A DNA stretch of 64,000 nt, from NCBI RefSeq assembly GCF_037176765.1, contig NC_090021.1, forward strand, positions 53,904,953 to 53,968,952, in the 5' to 3' direction. The notes under the pieces are model-generated. The model made no database searches. It was given only the letters and a program-made list of their open reading frames with translations, and had not been told where the DNA came from. Position 1 is the first letter of the stretch, and the number at the start of each line of letters is the position of its first letter. Source of the stretch: Anolis sagrei (taxonomy: Eukaryota; Chordata; Lepidosauria; Squamata; Anolidae). A program made the position numbers and the translations under genes. Of this stretch, positions 10,516-23,500 are shown piece after piece.

Positions 10516-11070
10516 TAGGATGTGACAGACCTGCAAGACCAGAACAACCTGAATGTGCATGCATCAGAAAATGCTGGCTACGTTGCAAATGTGTCGCAAG
10601 CATGGTTGGTGGGGACGAGGGACAGCGCCTTCTCTGTGGTAGCCCCCCGACTCTGGAACGCTTTCCCCAAGGACATCAGACAGGCCCCTACGTTGGCAGT
10701 CTTTAGGAAGAGCTTGAAGACTTGGCTATTCCGGTGTGCCTTTCCAGAATAGGAAACCCCAGCAATATGTCCCAGCACTTTACTAGAGACAAGACTGTCC
10801 GCACATTGTACTTACACAAAAATCCTTATATTTAAACTGTCATACTCAGCACTTTTAATCTGTACCCATTTACACTTGGCCCAGCCTTAGTTTTATTGTG
10901 CTATGGTGTACTGTTTTTACTGTTTACTGTTATTGCTTTAATATTTTGATTTGCTTTATGGTTTATGTGTATTGTTGTTTTATTGAGGCCTTGGCCTTTC
11001 TAAGCCGCATCGAGTCCTTCGGGAGATGTTAGCGGGGTACAAATAAAGTTAATAATAATAATAATAATAA
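10516..11070 (+). mobile_element. L2-type LINE 3' end
   Basis: Encodes the LINE terminal motif RLWNAFPKDIRQAPTLAVFR then LKTWLFRCAF, then a 3' UTR ending 'gcatcgagtccttcgggaga' and (AAT)n. It begins about 70 bases beyond the KIF28-like poly(A) signal. Confidence 0.75.
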
Positions 11071-11349
11071 CTGCAGACATACAATTCCTTTTTTTAAAAA
11101 ATGTTGTGCTTTTGTTTCCAGACTCTTAGTGAACTCATGTTGGATTCAAAATCTCTGTCCTTCACGTAACAGTCCCATTTATGCTTACTGATACACCCCA
11201 TACATCTGAAAGATTCCTAAGGAGCTGAAAAGGAAAACTGGTTATTTGCTTTCGGCATTCACTAAAGAAAGGGCCCTTAGAATCTAGTATGCAATATAAA
11301 AATGGAAGTTCAGTGATAAGTGGTTACATTCCATCTTCAATTATATTCA

Positions 11350-12235
11350 GTTAACTGGGGCTGGCTACAGGAAGCAGACAACCCCACTGTTGAAGCAGCT
11401 CCACTAGCTGCCAGTCTGTTTCCAGGCACAATTCAAAGTGCTGGTTAAGACCTTTAAAGCCCAAATGGTTCAGATCCAGTCTACTTGGCTGACCGCACCC
11501 CCTTGTAAAAACCTGCCTGGGCCCTGAGATCTTCAGCAGAGGCCCTTCTCTCAGTCCCACCTCCATTCAAGCTCGGTTGATGTGAATGAGAGAGTGGGCC
11601 TTCCTTCTCAGTGGCTGCCCCTTGACCCTGGAATTCCCTGCTCAGGGAAGTCAGAATGGACCCCTCTCCCTGCTGTTCTTCTGGTGACAGGCTAAAACCT
11701 CCTTATTCAGCTTTTAAAGGTTTTTAAGATCAGTTTAGGAGGTGCTGTGGGGGTGGGATTGTGGGGAATATGAGTTTTAAAGGCCATTTTAGTGTATTTA
11801 TTGTATTTTAATTTTGTTTTCCCCATACTGTTACTATGTCATTGCTTTTTAACTTTTGTATTGCACCTTTTAAACTTGTGTAGTGTAAAGTGTTGGCTGC
11901 CTTGAGTCCCCATCAGGGGAAAGGAGGGTATATATAGGGACGATACTACTACTATTTTTTCCCCATGTCAGGAGTGACTTGAGAAATGGCAAGTAACTTC
12001 TGGTGTGAGAGAATTGGCTATCTGCAAGGACGCTCAGATGTTTGATGTTTTACCATCTTTGTGGGAGGCTTCTCTCATGTCCCTGCATAGGAAGCTGGAG
12101 CTGACAGAGGAAGCTCAACCCACTCTCTCTGGATTCGAACCGCTGACCTCTCGGTGAGCAGTCCTGCCAGCACAAAGGTTTAACCAACTGTGCGACTGGG
12201 AGCTCCGTACTACTACTACTACTACTAATGATATA
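11350..12235 (+). mobile_element. second L2/CR1-type LINE 3' end, split by a SINE
   Basis: Old copy reading 'ctccactagctgccagtctg' through 'ccctggaattccctgctcag' and a tail 'ggaggGTATATATAGGGACG' before (ACT)n. The tail is interrupted by the SINE at 11966-12206. Confidence 0.65.
11966..12206 (-). mobile_element. tRNA-derived SINE (Anolis ACA-type)
   Basis: tcaggagtgacttgagaaat through gactgggagctcc, minus orientation, inserted in the 3' simple tail of the LINE. Confidence 0.75.
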
Positions 12236-12364
12236 TTACTTAACATAATGGACTGCAATATACATATCAGTATTACTAATTGGAACATTAGTACAGGGCT
12301 TCTTAAACTTTTTCAATGTGGCTTTTTTGCCCAGGAATTTTTTATGTGACCCTGAGGTATATAA

Positions 12365-12620
12365 GTATATAAAATATTTATTTATTTTAATGATTTATTT
12401 CATTTGTATACTGCTTTTCTCACCCATGGAGGGACTCGAAGCGGTTCACAACATAACCAATGGCAAAATTCAATGCCTCATATGTATAAAACATCATATA
12501 TCAAATTGGCAACATATGACAATAGATTAAAACCACTACAACTATAAAACTCTAATAGAAATCACAAACGCAACATAAAACATTTAAACCTTGCATCAGT
12601 CCCGGGATGTCTTTATCTAC
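12365..12620 (-). mobile_element. L2-type LINE 3' tail
   Basis: 'atttatttattttaatgatt' and 'ctcacccatggagggactcg aagcggttcac', antisense tail of the L2 group, nested in the hAT. Confidence 0.6.
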
Positions 12621-12827
12621 TTCCTTATTTCCATATTTCTGTCATTCACCGAATACCTGCTTGAATAATTTTATTTTTTCAATAAATGAAATAGGCATAC
12701 AAATAAAACTTCTTTCATATTAGATGGTTAAATCCATGGATATCAAGGACCAATTGCACAACAGCAGTAATATTTAGGGCATGCCTAACTTCCAAGTACA
12801 TAAAAATCAAATCCTTTAAGTAAAATT

Positions 12828-13020
12828 CAGTGGTCCTCAGTATCACTGGGGTTTGGTTCCAGGGTCCATAGTGGATACCAAAAGCCATAGATGCTCAATT
12901 CCCATAATATACAAGCATATGGCAAAATGATATCCCTTGTATGAAATGGCAAAGTCAAGGTTTGAGAGAAAGATAGATGGTCCAGTCTGTGGATACAGAA
13001 GGCCCATAATCAGATTTCCT
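12828..13020. mobile_element. pogo/Tigger-like (Tc1/mariner) fragment
   Basis: 'gtcctcagtatcactggggt ttggttccagg' and 'ggataccaaaagccatagat gctcaattccc' resemble Tigger-group ends known from many amniotes. Partial. Confidence 0.45.
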
Positions 13021-13188
13021 TCTTGCAAGGGCGTGCCAGTGGGATGAAGGAAGAACAGTAAATGCCTTGAGAAGCTGGCAAGGTTCCTTCTTCTCTTCCG
13101 CCATTATGTATTTATTTTGCCTTTCCTTATCCCTCTCCTCCTCCATTGCTTGGCTGCTTTATTTTGTCCTCCTCCACATGGCATGAAC

Positions 13189-13328
13189 TAAGATGGGCAT
13201 GGGCAAACTTTGGCCCTCCAGGTGTTTTGGACTTCAGCCCCCACAATTCCTAACAGCTAGTAGGCTGTTAGGAATTGTGAGAGTTGAAGTCCAAAACACT
13301 TGATGTGTCAAAGTTTGCCCACGCCTGA
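13189..13328. mobile_element. palindromic hAT-type MITE
   Basis: 'gggcaaactttggccctcca ggtgttttggac' and its reverse copy around 'caattcctaacagc'; same family as 16945-17040. Confidence 0.65.
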
Positions 13329-14341
13329 GTGAAGGGGAGCCCATTTGGGGTCAGGACCCACAGTTTAAGAAGCTCTGCTTTAGTACAGTGATCACCATGA
13401 ATCACACAAAAGCCAAGGGAATTTGCAACCTCCTTTTATTGTATTGAACAACAATGGTAAGTAACAGCAGCTACATTTTTCTCTTACTCTTTAGTACTTT
13501 TTTCCCCCTGATGAGATCATCTCCACTGGAGTATCAGATATTCCTTTGCTACTGGCGTTCATGTTATAAAGCTAGAATTTTTTAAAAAAAATATCCTCCC
13601 TATTCCACATTTAATATAGGGAAAACATTGTTAAGTGAGTTGAGCTGATTGTGCCATACCCCATGAAACTTCCGTTAAGCACAATTAATTTGTCCCTTTA
13701 GCATCAACTAAACTTGATCTAACTTGATCTAGCATCAACTATTTGACTAAACTTGAATATGATTGTGTGGTCAATAGGACTTAATCCCAAGTAAAAGTTG
13801 ACTGCAGTCTTACTTATCAGGAAGACAGGCTGACTTGTCTATGAAGGAACACTGGATAAAAGGGATCCTGGGTATAATACTCTGCTAACTATAGCGGGAC
13901 AGAGTTCTGCCTGTGTGATTACATACTCCAAAAGTTTAATGCAAACTATAGGAATGCTTCAAGCAACCTTACTACTATGTATTACTCATCTTAAAAAGTG
14001 TCCTCTCCTATCTATAGATATTTGGTCAATTAAGGCACAGATTTTGCAGTATAATCACCAACAGATTACCAAATCCCAACAAAAAAGAGTGCTATATAGA
14101 ACTACATTAAAAACCTGAAAAGATTATAGATTACCATAGTGAGAACTCACTTTCAACTGGAAATGATGTTGGATGAGTTTCATTTCCAGCTTTCCTAAAC
14201 TAGCAGTATAGTTCTACCACTACTCATTATTACAGTATTTTTTCAACGTATGTGGTGTTAACATGTTCAGTATGTCCAGTTAAAATGTTCAGTAATTTTC
14301 AAACAATAGTATGGAACATGTAGTCATTAGAATGCAAATAT

Positions 14342-14347
14342 TTTATT
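14342..14347 (-). promoter_or_regulatory. SCCPDH: SCCPDH candidate polyadenylation signal
   Basis: AATAAA on the minus strand, about 100 bases after the stop codon. Longer 3' UTR forms are possible. Confidence 0.5.
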
Positions 14348-14445
14348 AAACTTAGCAACCCTTTAAAATGTTTGTTGTTGTTATTTTTGGTCTACAAGTA
14401 ACTACACAAAGGTTTCCTGGTCATGCTGTCTCTTCAGAAGATTTT

Positions 14446-14551
14446 TCAGACTTCGGGCTTGCTAATAACAGAGAACTCAATCCCATGCTTGTTGAGTCTG
14501 TCAATCAGTTTTGTTTTGGAGAACAAAGCCCCAGGAGAATAGACGCCTCCT
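14446..14551 (-). CDS. SCCPDH: SCCPDH exon 12 (terminal)
   Basis: Encodes GGVYSPGALFSKTKLIDRLN, then KHGIEFSVISKPEV and TGA at 14448-14446. The human end is KHGIEFSVISSSEV. Confidence 0.96.
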
Positions 14552-17500
14552 CTGTAAAGCAATCACATACCGATTTATTAGCATCCCAGAGATGTAAGCA
14601 GCACCACAATTTGGTTTATCACCATTTTTTTTCCAGGTAAAACCCAACAGTAGCAAATTTGTTGTGTAAATGAATTCAAGAAATGCAATACAGGCTTAAT
14701 GATGGTATATAACTGAAGAGAGTGCCAGTCTATTTAGAAATTAAGGCCTCTGAATTCTATAGGAATGCCAGAAAAAAGACTGCAAACTGAAAAACAAATT
14801 GAGCTTGATAAGAAAGCTCCAGTAAAGACTTGAAGAATCAGTTAAATATGAGAGTTTAATTTCTCTGCCAAATACTTTGTAGTATTTACAAGTAGTATGT
14901 TTTCTGAGAAGCAGCCAGAAAGAACAGTTCCAATTATTAAATGTAATCTGATATGTGTTCTAAGGAGCTATAGCAGTGCTCCATAACATCAGCTCATAAC
15001 ATATGCTCAATGTAAATCTACTAAGTGGGAGAGAGGGAAGAGGTACAAATTTTAAATCACACAGGCAATTATCATGGATAGATGATGTATCTCTAGCCTT
15101 CTCTTAACTTTAAGGGAAATTAATCTCTTTGGAGCTAATTTTCATGCTGTGAGAGAATAATCCTGTAGGTTAAACCCCCACTCAACCCCACCCAATAATA
15201 AGAGATTTCACAGAAAATAATGAAGACTTACGTTTTAGGAAGAGAACTCTTGTCCTTCAGAAGTGCCACACCAGCCTGGACCATTGCGATGGGTGTAGCA
15301 ACATAGCCAGCCTCTACAAAAGACAAGTGAAGCAAACAAAAGACAAGTCATCAAACTCTTATTACATTCATCTCTTCTTTTATAAACATGACTGGAAAAT
15401 GAAACAAGAAGCCACAAAATATCTCTTTAAACATTGTTTAAATATTTGAAAAGATGTCATAAGGAAGAGGGAGCAGGCTTTCTGCTGCCCTGGAGACTAG
15501 GACTCGGAGCAATGGGTTCAAATGACAGGAAAGGAGATTCCACTTAAACATTAGGAAGAACTTTCTGTCCACGAGAGCTGTTCAGCAGTGGAATTCTCTG
15601 CCTCGGAGTGTGGTTGAAGCTCCCTTTTTAGGAAGCTTTTAAGCAGGCTGGATGGACATCTGTTGGGAGTAGTTTGTGCTTTTCCTGCATGGCAGAATGG
15701 GGTTGGTCTGGATGGCTGTTGTAGTCTCTTTCAAATCTGGATTCTATAAACTTTAGTTACTCCTTGCCCCTATTTACATCATGACTCCATGGAAGAAACT
15801 AGTTTCTGCCTGAATCCTGTGCAAGTGATTTCTTTGTTTTAATTCCTATAACCTAGTTCCAATCTGAACGTTTCCATGTCCTGTCGGACCTTGTAGCTAT
15901 TATTCTCTATTTGTTCCTTTTCTCTAGGCCGGGCCCAACCTCACCAAAAACATCTCACTCTATTAATGAGTTTCCCTTTCTGGATTATTATATACCAATT
16001 ATAAGTGTCACCTCCTTACTAAAACACTGAAAGCAGTTTAAAATTTACAGTAATAGCAAGATTGTAGGTATTAATGAATGAAGGTATCCCCCAATAAAAA
16101 CTCTCCCAACACAAATACAATTTTCCTTCAATCTCTACATTTCTAGCATCATGGTAACTTAAAGCTTCAATTGAGCACTTAGAAAAATAATTTGGGCATC
16201 CAAAGAAAAGGGGCAGTTAACAAGGAAATGCAAACATAACAAAAGTGAGCATTTCTAAGTGTGAATAATTTTTAATGCCTTGCACTGTGCAAAGCTAGAC
16301 ATTTAAGGAATGAAAGAAATTTCATTAAAGGTGGTAGAATCCTAATATGGGAACTTAATGTCCACATTTAACCCTTACATAACCTCAAGCCTGTAGCTTA
16401 ACCTGAGACATGACACATGGAAAGCCTGGAGAGTCACCTGGCTCTTGTGAAAGGGGACAAGAAAGCTTCATTCCACCAGTAGAGTTTTGTTTATATCTAT
16501 TAAGATTATAGGTAACATTTGTATTTCATTCTGTTTTCCTGATTTTGGTTATTGCTTTCACCAAAAGTTAGCTGGTGGTGTACTTTGATTAAATTAGAGA
16601 TCTCAATTGTGCAAAAATGTGTGTTTTTCTAAAACACTTTGGATAATTTTAGCATTAGATATAGAAGATGTCAGAGAATTAGCAAAAAGTTGGTATGACA
16701 CAGGCTATATTCAGACAATCCTTTAATTTGTGGTTTGGAAGACAAGGCCCTTTTCTTCCTATTACTTTAATGTAATTATCTTGGGCAGAAACTGATGGGC
16801 AAATTGCTTGTGGGATACAGTCAACCCTCCAGATTTGTAGGATTCATTTTTACAGATCCAATAATTCAGGGATTTGATTAATATGCTCTGTCTATGAAAC
16901 TCTGGGTCAACTCTTGCCATAGATTTGAGCTGGAGGATCTAGATTGGGTATGGGCAAACTTGGGCCCTCCAGGTGTTTTGGACTTCAACGCCCAGAATTC
17001 CTAACAGCCAGTAGGCTGTTAGGAATTGTGGAAGTTCAAAACAGAGTAGCTCTAGAGCAACTAGAGATTCCTAAAGTGATATTCTCACGTTAAAAAATCA
17101 GTTTTTTTTAATCTGTAGCTTTCCCACTTTTGTACATATTCTGCATCTCAAACCCTAGCAAATATGGAGGGCTAACTGAACTGAGCAAGACATAAGTTTC
17201 AAAACTGGAATTATTTTATAATGATGATCCTTATTGGAGTGAAAATTTCACCTCAATTTTCCTGCAGTGGGAGAAAAATGTTTCATTGAAATTCTGGACC
17301 TCTGTTGTGATTTCATGGAAAGATTATGAATTCCTGTTAACACATTTTAAAAGTGCATTTGCCTTCTCAGTCTAATGTCTAAGAGAAGCAGCTGATTACC
17401 AAATGAGATTGCCAAATGCTTTTAGCAGACGTACATTTTGCAACAAGCATGTTAAGCATTAAAAGTATTAAAGTATGCATAATTAAATCTGTTGGCATGG

Positions 17501-20500
17501 GTGGTCTACCTGGCCCCTTCACTCGAGTGCATATTTTAACATCCGGTTTTCCTTGCTGTGGATCTTTACCAGTACTGTATCCCTGGCCAAAAAATGTCAT
17601 TTCAAAAGATGACCCTTCCATCTGTAGTTTTAAAAAAGAGAAAATAAAACAGTGTTAGCTCTCAATAACAGAACCATTTACATAAGGTCATAGCCCAATT
17701 CATGTACAATGTGTGGAAAAAGACATGTATGAAAAATAGTCCTTTCATTAAAAAAGCAAGCCCTAAATCACCCCTATTTTTCCTGACACAGTAGCTTATG
17801 TTTAACATGATTTCAAACATTTGTAGGAACACAGTGGGACTTCTAAGTCAAGGAACAAAGATTAATGTCTCATACACTGAAAGCTGAACAGGAAGGAGGG
17901 CAGTATAGAAATATTTTAAGGAAACCTTCCAGCACCAAAATGAGGTAGCAAAAATGGAGTAGAATTTACCACATAAAACAACATAGGTTAGAATCTTACA
18001 TTTTTGTCTTCAACAATGTCCTCGAGCATCGAAATATTGGGTTGTTTTCACTTAATCTTTAAAAGGTTACTTATTGCTAGTCCTTTCAATGATTCTTTTT
18101 CAAACCTAGTCTGTAGAAACATTTCTCAGCAAGGAACTACATAAACAGGACAAGTCAAAGCTTTGGGCAACAACTTTTTTTCCTAGCCATAATGCATAAA
18201 GCAATTGTACATCGGCAGACATACAAGCTAGTGCACACATCTCAGGTAGATCCATATTTCATCAAGTATCATGTTCTTTGTGGATTATTCAGATGCATAA
18301 GGAATGAATACAATCTGAATACAACCAAATGGTATCTTAACAAACTGTGTTGTACTGATTACCTGTTTTTCTGTTGGTCCTTCTTTTGTAATATATCCTC
18401 CAGAAAAAAATTCAGGATACTGAAATAAGAAAATCCCCATTAATTTCAAAAAAGAAATATCAAGGCTATCAAAATTCAGAAATGTTCAAACCAAACCTAC
18501 TTTTACTAGAAGTTTTCTCCCAAAGTTGAACTTCACAAGCATTAAAAATAGAAGGCCAGCAAACATCAGCTTAATGACATTTCCAATACCGCCAATGGTA
18601 GCGTAAGCAGCATATTGCACCTGAATAGATGGAAGAGTTCTTATCAGAAATCACAATTTAGTGTTTATTATATTTCTAAGACATTCTTGTATTTACAAAA
18701 CTGTTCCAAGTATAAAAACAAAATATCAAAATATTTAAAATGGGAACAGTAACATCAGTAAATCAGTGGTTTGTGACTTAGTGACAGTCTTATATGAAAG
18801 TGCTGTCTGAAGCTGACAGTGAATGCCACAGAGATTTGATACACTAAAACACTACTTCATTTGATCTCCAAACAAACCACCTGTAAGGTCTTAAGATGAG
18901 CAAGTTGCTAAGGGAGAAGGCATACCCATAGACAATAAGATAGTATGTCAATACTTTGTACACTAACATAAAATCCTTACTCAAGCCTTATTTTCAAGTC
19001 ACTCATGGGATTAAGTATTCTAGAGAGTGATCATTCACTGAGAAATAAGCCCTTCATGGGTAACATTAAACTTACTATACATGACCAAACAGCTCTGTAA
19101 CAAACTAAATGAACAACGGAACCAGTCCACCACTAATACAAATTTAGTATCACTTATCCAGAATTATGGAATTCAAAATATTCCAAAATCCAAATTTGTC
19201 CAAATGGATGGCTGAGATTGTGATACCTTTGCTTTCTGATAGTTCACAAACTTTGTTTTATGCCTAAAATTATTTAAAATGGATGCGTATATAGTGTAAA
19301 TGATTTTCACATTCAGACGGTTCCCATATTCTAGAAATATATATCTTTCCACATCTGTAGTTTGACTCTTGCAGATTTGATTATTCATTGATTTATTATC
19401 AAGATCTTCCAATGTAATTCTATAGAAAACATTCTATTGGAGATTGACCACAGAATTGAGCTGGAGGATCTAAGAGGTGTTCTCTCAGGTTAAAAAGTTT
19501 TCTTTATTCACATCTTTTCACTTTCTTGGGGGGGGGGGGGTGTCTTGTGCCCCTAACCCCAGTAAACATGGGGGACTGGACTGATGATTCCGATGTTCCA
19601 AAATCCAAAAAAATCCTAATTCCAAAACACTTTGAGTCCCAAGTATTTTAGATAACTCAGTGCACCATTGTGCTAGGAAGTGATAAGGGGTAATAATTTA
19701 CTGCTTAAAAATAGATAAGTATGCTGTAAGTCGTGACATGAAGAATGCTCAATATGCAAATAAAAAAATTGTTATTATAGCACATTTAAGCTTGGGAATT
19801 TTAAAAAAAATGTTATGACACTGTTGCTGGTGCAATGCTGACAACCATGCAGTTGTATGATGTATTTGGTTTTGTTCACTGAAAAGAATGATACAAACAT
19901 TTCCACAAATGGCAGGTCATTTGGGGGGGGGGGGGGGACTTCCTTGAGGTTTATAAACTAATGTCTGGTAAATTCCTATGCATCTGGCTTGAATGTCACT
20001 TTCTCCCAAAGAAAAACACATAGAATTGCAGTCTAAATCACATACGCACACACACACACACACAGAGATTTTATTGAAAACAGGAATGGCATAGTGCGGT
20101 CACAAGCATGCTAAGCCTGAAGCCTTTGTCTAGCATAGACAAAGAAGGCATTTTCCTCTTAAGTATGTGGTGCAACTTCTGGCCTTTCATAATTTTTGCT
20201 TGAGAAAAACATGATGGCAGCAGCAACTCTTTGTGTCGCCTTCCCATGATGTAAGAAAGCAGGAGGAGTCAGAACTTCTTTTAGATTACCAGGACAGACT
20301 ATGCTTTTTCTCTTCCAGGCTTCTCAAAGAGAACCGCCCTTTGCCCAGGTAGCCTCCTGTGCCATCTGTTGTAGCTGCAACGGGCACCATTATCTCCTCA
20401 GCTAGTGAGGCCCCATTTTCAGGCTCTTGTTCTAGGTCCCAGCTCTTTTGGTGCTGCTCTCCTCCAGCTCCCAGACTGGCAGTGATGTTGCAGAGCTGTC

Positions 20501-23500
20501 CCAGTGCTGCTGCTACCAGCCCTCAGGTCTCCTTGGCCACCTGGGAACCAGAAGAGAGGAGCGTACTGCTGCCTAAAGAGGAACTGGAAGAGCAGTACGA
20601 GCACAAGACATCATCAGTCAAGGTGAGTACTGCAGCACCTACAGCAGCAAGAACGGACGAGACAGGAGGCAGGAAATGCATTCATACCAGGCTTTTATAA
20701 AACCCCAGGGCAGGAGACTAGTGGTGACAGCCATGAGCAGTGGGACCACATAAACATCACTAGTGATTTAGCATATATGGTTATTTAAAAGAATTAGCAT
20801 GGTGGTGGCAGCCTTGTTTATTAAAAAATCACTCAGATTTTTAAAATCATTCAGGAAAGGTAGGAGTGTGTGCATTCCCTTTGTCACAATAGAATAATGT
20901 TTGTTTTATTAATGGTCATGTAAACTTACCGGAGTTTCTTCCTCTTGTGTATGCAAATAGCGCTGAGTCCGTTTTACCACTGAGACATCTGCTCCCATGA
21001 ATGGAATGGAATACTGCTGGAGTTCGTTACAAAAAAACACTGCACCTCTGTGAGAAATAGAACCAAGAAAAGTAAAATTCAGCAAAATGTATTTGCAGCA
21101 CATGTCAAGAACAAAGGAATCTTTTAAACAAAGGAGTCTTTACAGGCATAAATTCCAGCAACATGTTTCCTTTCAGGAAAAGCCTTGAAAACTGTTATTA
21201 CATATTGAAGGCACTAAACTTCTATTCAGACATTTACTTACTTACTTACTTACTTACTATATGTATATACTGCCTTTCTCACCCTGGGGGGACTCAAGGT
21301 AATTTACAATGTATTAATGACAAAAAATCAATGGCAACATACAGTACACAAAGAAATCATAATAACTAATTACTACATAAAACTATGAACTTAAAATCAG
21401 TTAAAACCATTATACATAACACATACATAAAATTTCAACATTCAGGCAAAGCATAAAATCATCCTAGTATAAACATTAAAATCCCATGATCCAGAAATCA
21501 TACACCATAGCTATTCTGAATTGTTATTGCACATGTTCCTTAATTATTCATTGGTTCCAGAGCTGAGGAGCCACCGCTGAGAAGGTCCTGAGAAGGAACT
21601 TGCAACAGAGGCGGGATCAGGAGCAGGGCCTCCCCAGATGATTTACAGGAAAAGGGATCCCACCTGATCATTAGGAAGAACTTCCTAACTGTGAGAGCTG
21701 TTCAGCAGGCTCCTTCTTTGGAGGCTTTTAAGCAGAGGCTGGATGGCCATCTGTCAGGGGTGCTTTCAATGTGATTTTCCTGCTTCTTAGCAGGGGGTTG
21801 GACTGAATGGCCCATGAGGTCTCTTCCAACTCTATGATTCTATGATCTTAACTTCCATAATAGTTCATAGAGGGAGATACGTTCAGACAGATAAGCTGGG
21901 CAGGAACTGTTTAGGGCTTTATAGGCTTAAGTCAGCACTTTGAATTGTGCTCGATAGCAGACTGGCAGTCAGTGGAGATGACGTATTGGGGGGTTGTGTG
22001 CTCCCTGTACGCTGCAACCCGGTTGCTGCCCATTGGACTACTTGAAGCTGTCAGAATATGGTGGTTTAAATGTAATGGAATATTGTAATATTGTGTCATG
22101 TAACAATGCAGTGTAAGAGTTAAATGCATAGAGCTGTGCTTGATTCCTAGAGCGTAACTTTATAGAGTGTTCCGGTGACATATTTAGATTCTATAGAAAT
22201 CAAATAACCATGTGGTTCCAGCTTTCAGTGATGTATAGCTAGGTGGATAGACGTGTTTTGCTACTTCTGTAAATAGTTAGTAGTTTGTAGTTTTTGCATG
22301 AAAGTAAACCACTCCAGGCTTTGCAGTTGATCTGCAGTAGTATGGTGTGTTTATTTTCCTTGTGTTTCTGAGCAGCTGCTGGAGTGCTAAGAAGTATTGA
22401 GATAAGAGAGAGGTAATTTATCTCAATAAATCAACAGAAGCTTCCAAACAGTCTTCAAAGGAAACCTCATATAGAGCGTGTTGCACTTCAGTCCTGCCAG
22501 TGCAGTCAGTTTTGGGAAATGATGAGGGATGCAGTCAGAAACAATATCTAGAGGACCACAAACTCCACATCCCTATTTCAGGGTCCTTTTATTTTCCAAC
22601 ATTTGCATATTACAGAATGATTTTTGAGGATGTGGACAAGATCACTGGAGAAACTAGGGCAACCACATGCATCCTAGACCCCTGCCCATCCTGGCTGCTA
22701 AAGGAAGCCAGAGGGGGGTTGGCAGAGTGGTGAAGGTAGTGGTTAATACTTCCCTGCAGGAAGGCAAAATTCCAGCTAGCCTAAAAGAGGCTGTAGTAAA
22801 ACTGCTGTTGAAAAACCATCACAACCCCACTCAGTTGAACAACTTTCGGCCAGTTTCCAATCTCCCCTTTATGGGCAAAGTCATGGAACGTGTGGTGGCC
22901 TCACAAGTGTTCTTGGAGGAAACTGATTGGATCCGGTGCAGTCTGGCTTTAGGCTGGGACATGGAACTGAAACATCCTTAGTCGTCTTAGTAGGGCATAG
23001 GGTTACAGCTGTGCTGGATGGGGTTCCTGCTTCTTGGCAGGGGGTTGGACTGGATGGTCCATGAGGTCTCCTCCAACCCTTTGATTCTATGATTCTATGC
23101 AGTAATCTATTATCAATGTAACAATACCACGGACCACCATGGCCAAGTCAGACTTCCCAAGGTACGTCCGCAAGTAATGCACAAATTTTAACTGTGCAAA
23201 AGCTCCCCTGGCCACCACTGAAACCTGGGGTTCAAGACTTAGCGATGAGTTCAGGATCACTCTCAAGATATGTAACCCCATCCAGCACAGCTGTAACCCT
23301 ATGCCCTACTAAGACGACTAAGGATGTTTCAGTTCCATGTCCCAGCCTAAAACCAGACTGCACCGGATCCAATCAGTTTCCTCCAAGAACACTTGTGAGG
23401 CCACCACACGTTCCATGACTTTGCCCATAAAGGGGAGATTGGAAACTGGCTGAAAGTTGTTCAATTGAGTGGGGTTGTGATGGTTTTTTCAACAGCGGTT

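Larger units (their letters stand above)
12294..13377. mobile_element. hAT transposon with nested L2 tail and MITE
   Basis: Inverted ends CAGGGCTTCTTAAACTT and (reverse) CAGAGCTTCTTAAACTG. Flanking 8-mers cattagta (12286-12293) and ctttagta (13378-13385) match at 7 of 8. Inside are an L2 tail (about 12365-12620), a mariner-like piece (about 12828-13020) and a MITE (13189-13328). Confidence 0.65.

Noticed and set aside
17379-17621. ATG at the start of SCCPDH exon 10 as a possible alternative start
   Set aside because: It follows an acceptor AG exactly and the residues align inside the human protein, so it is an internal Met.
19922-19936. Long G or C runs here and at 25.3, 31.6, 42.4 and 45.9 kb as structural signals
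   Set aside because: Homopolymers are common next to transposon ends and are prone to assembly error; no function supported outside the hAT family noted.
20359-20700. 113-codon open frame called as a gene
   Set aside because: Begins without ATG, no recognised domain; kept only as a low-interest observation.
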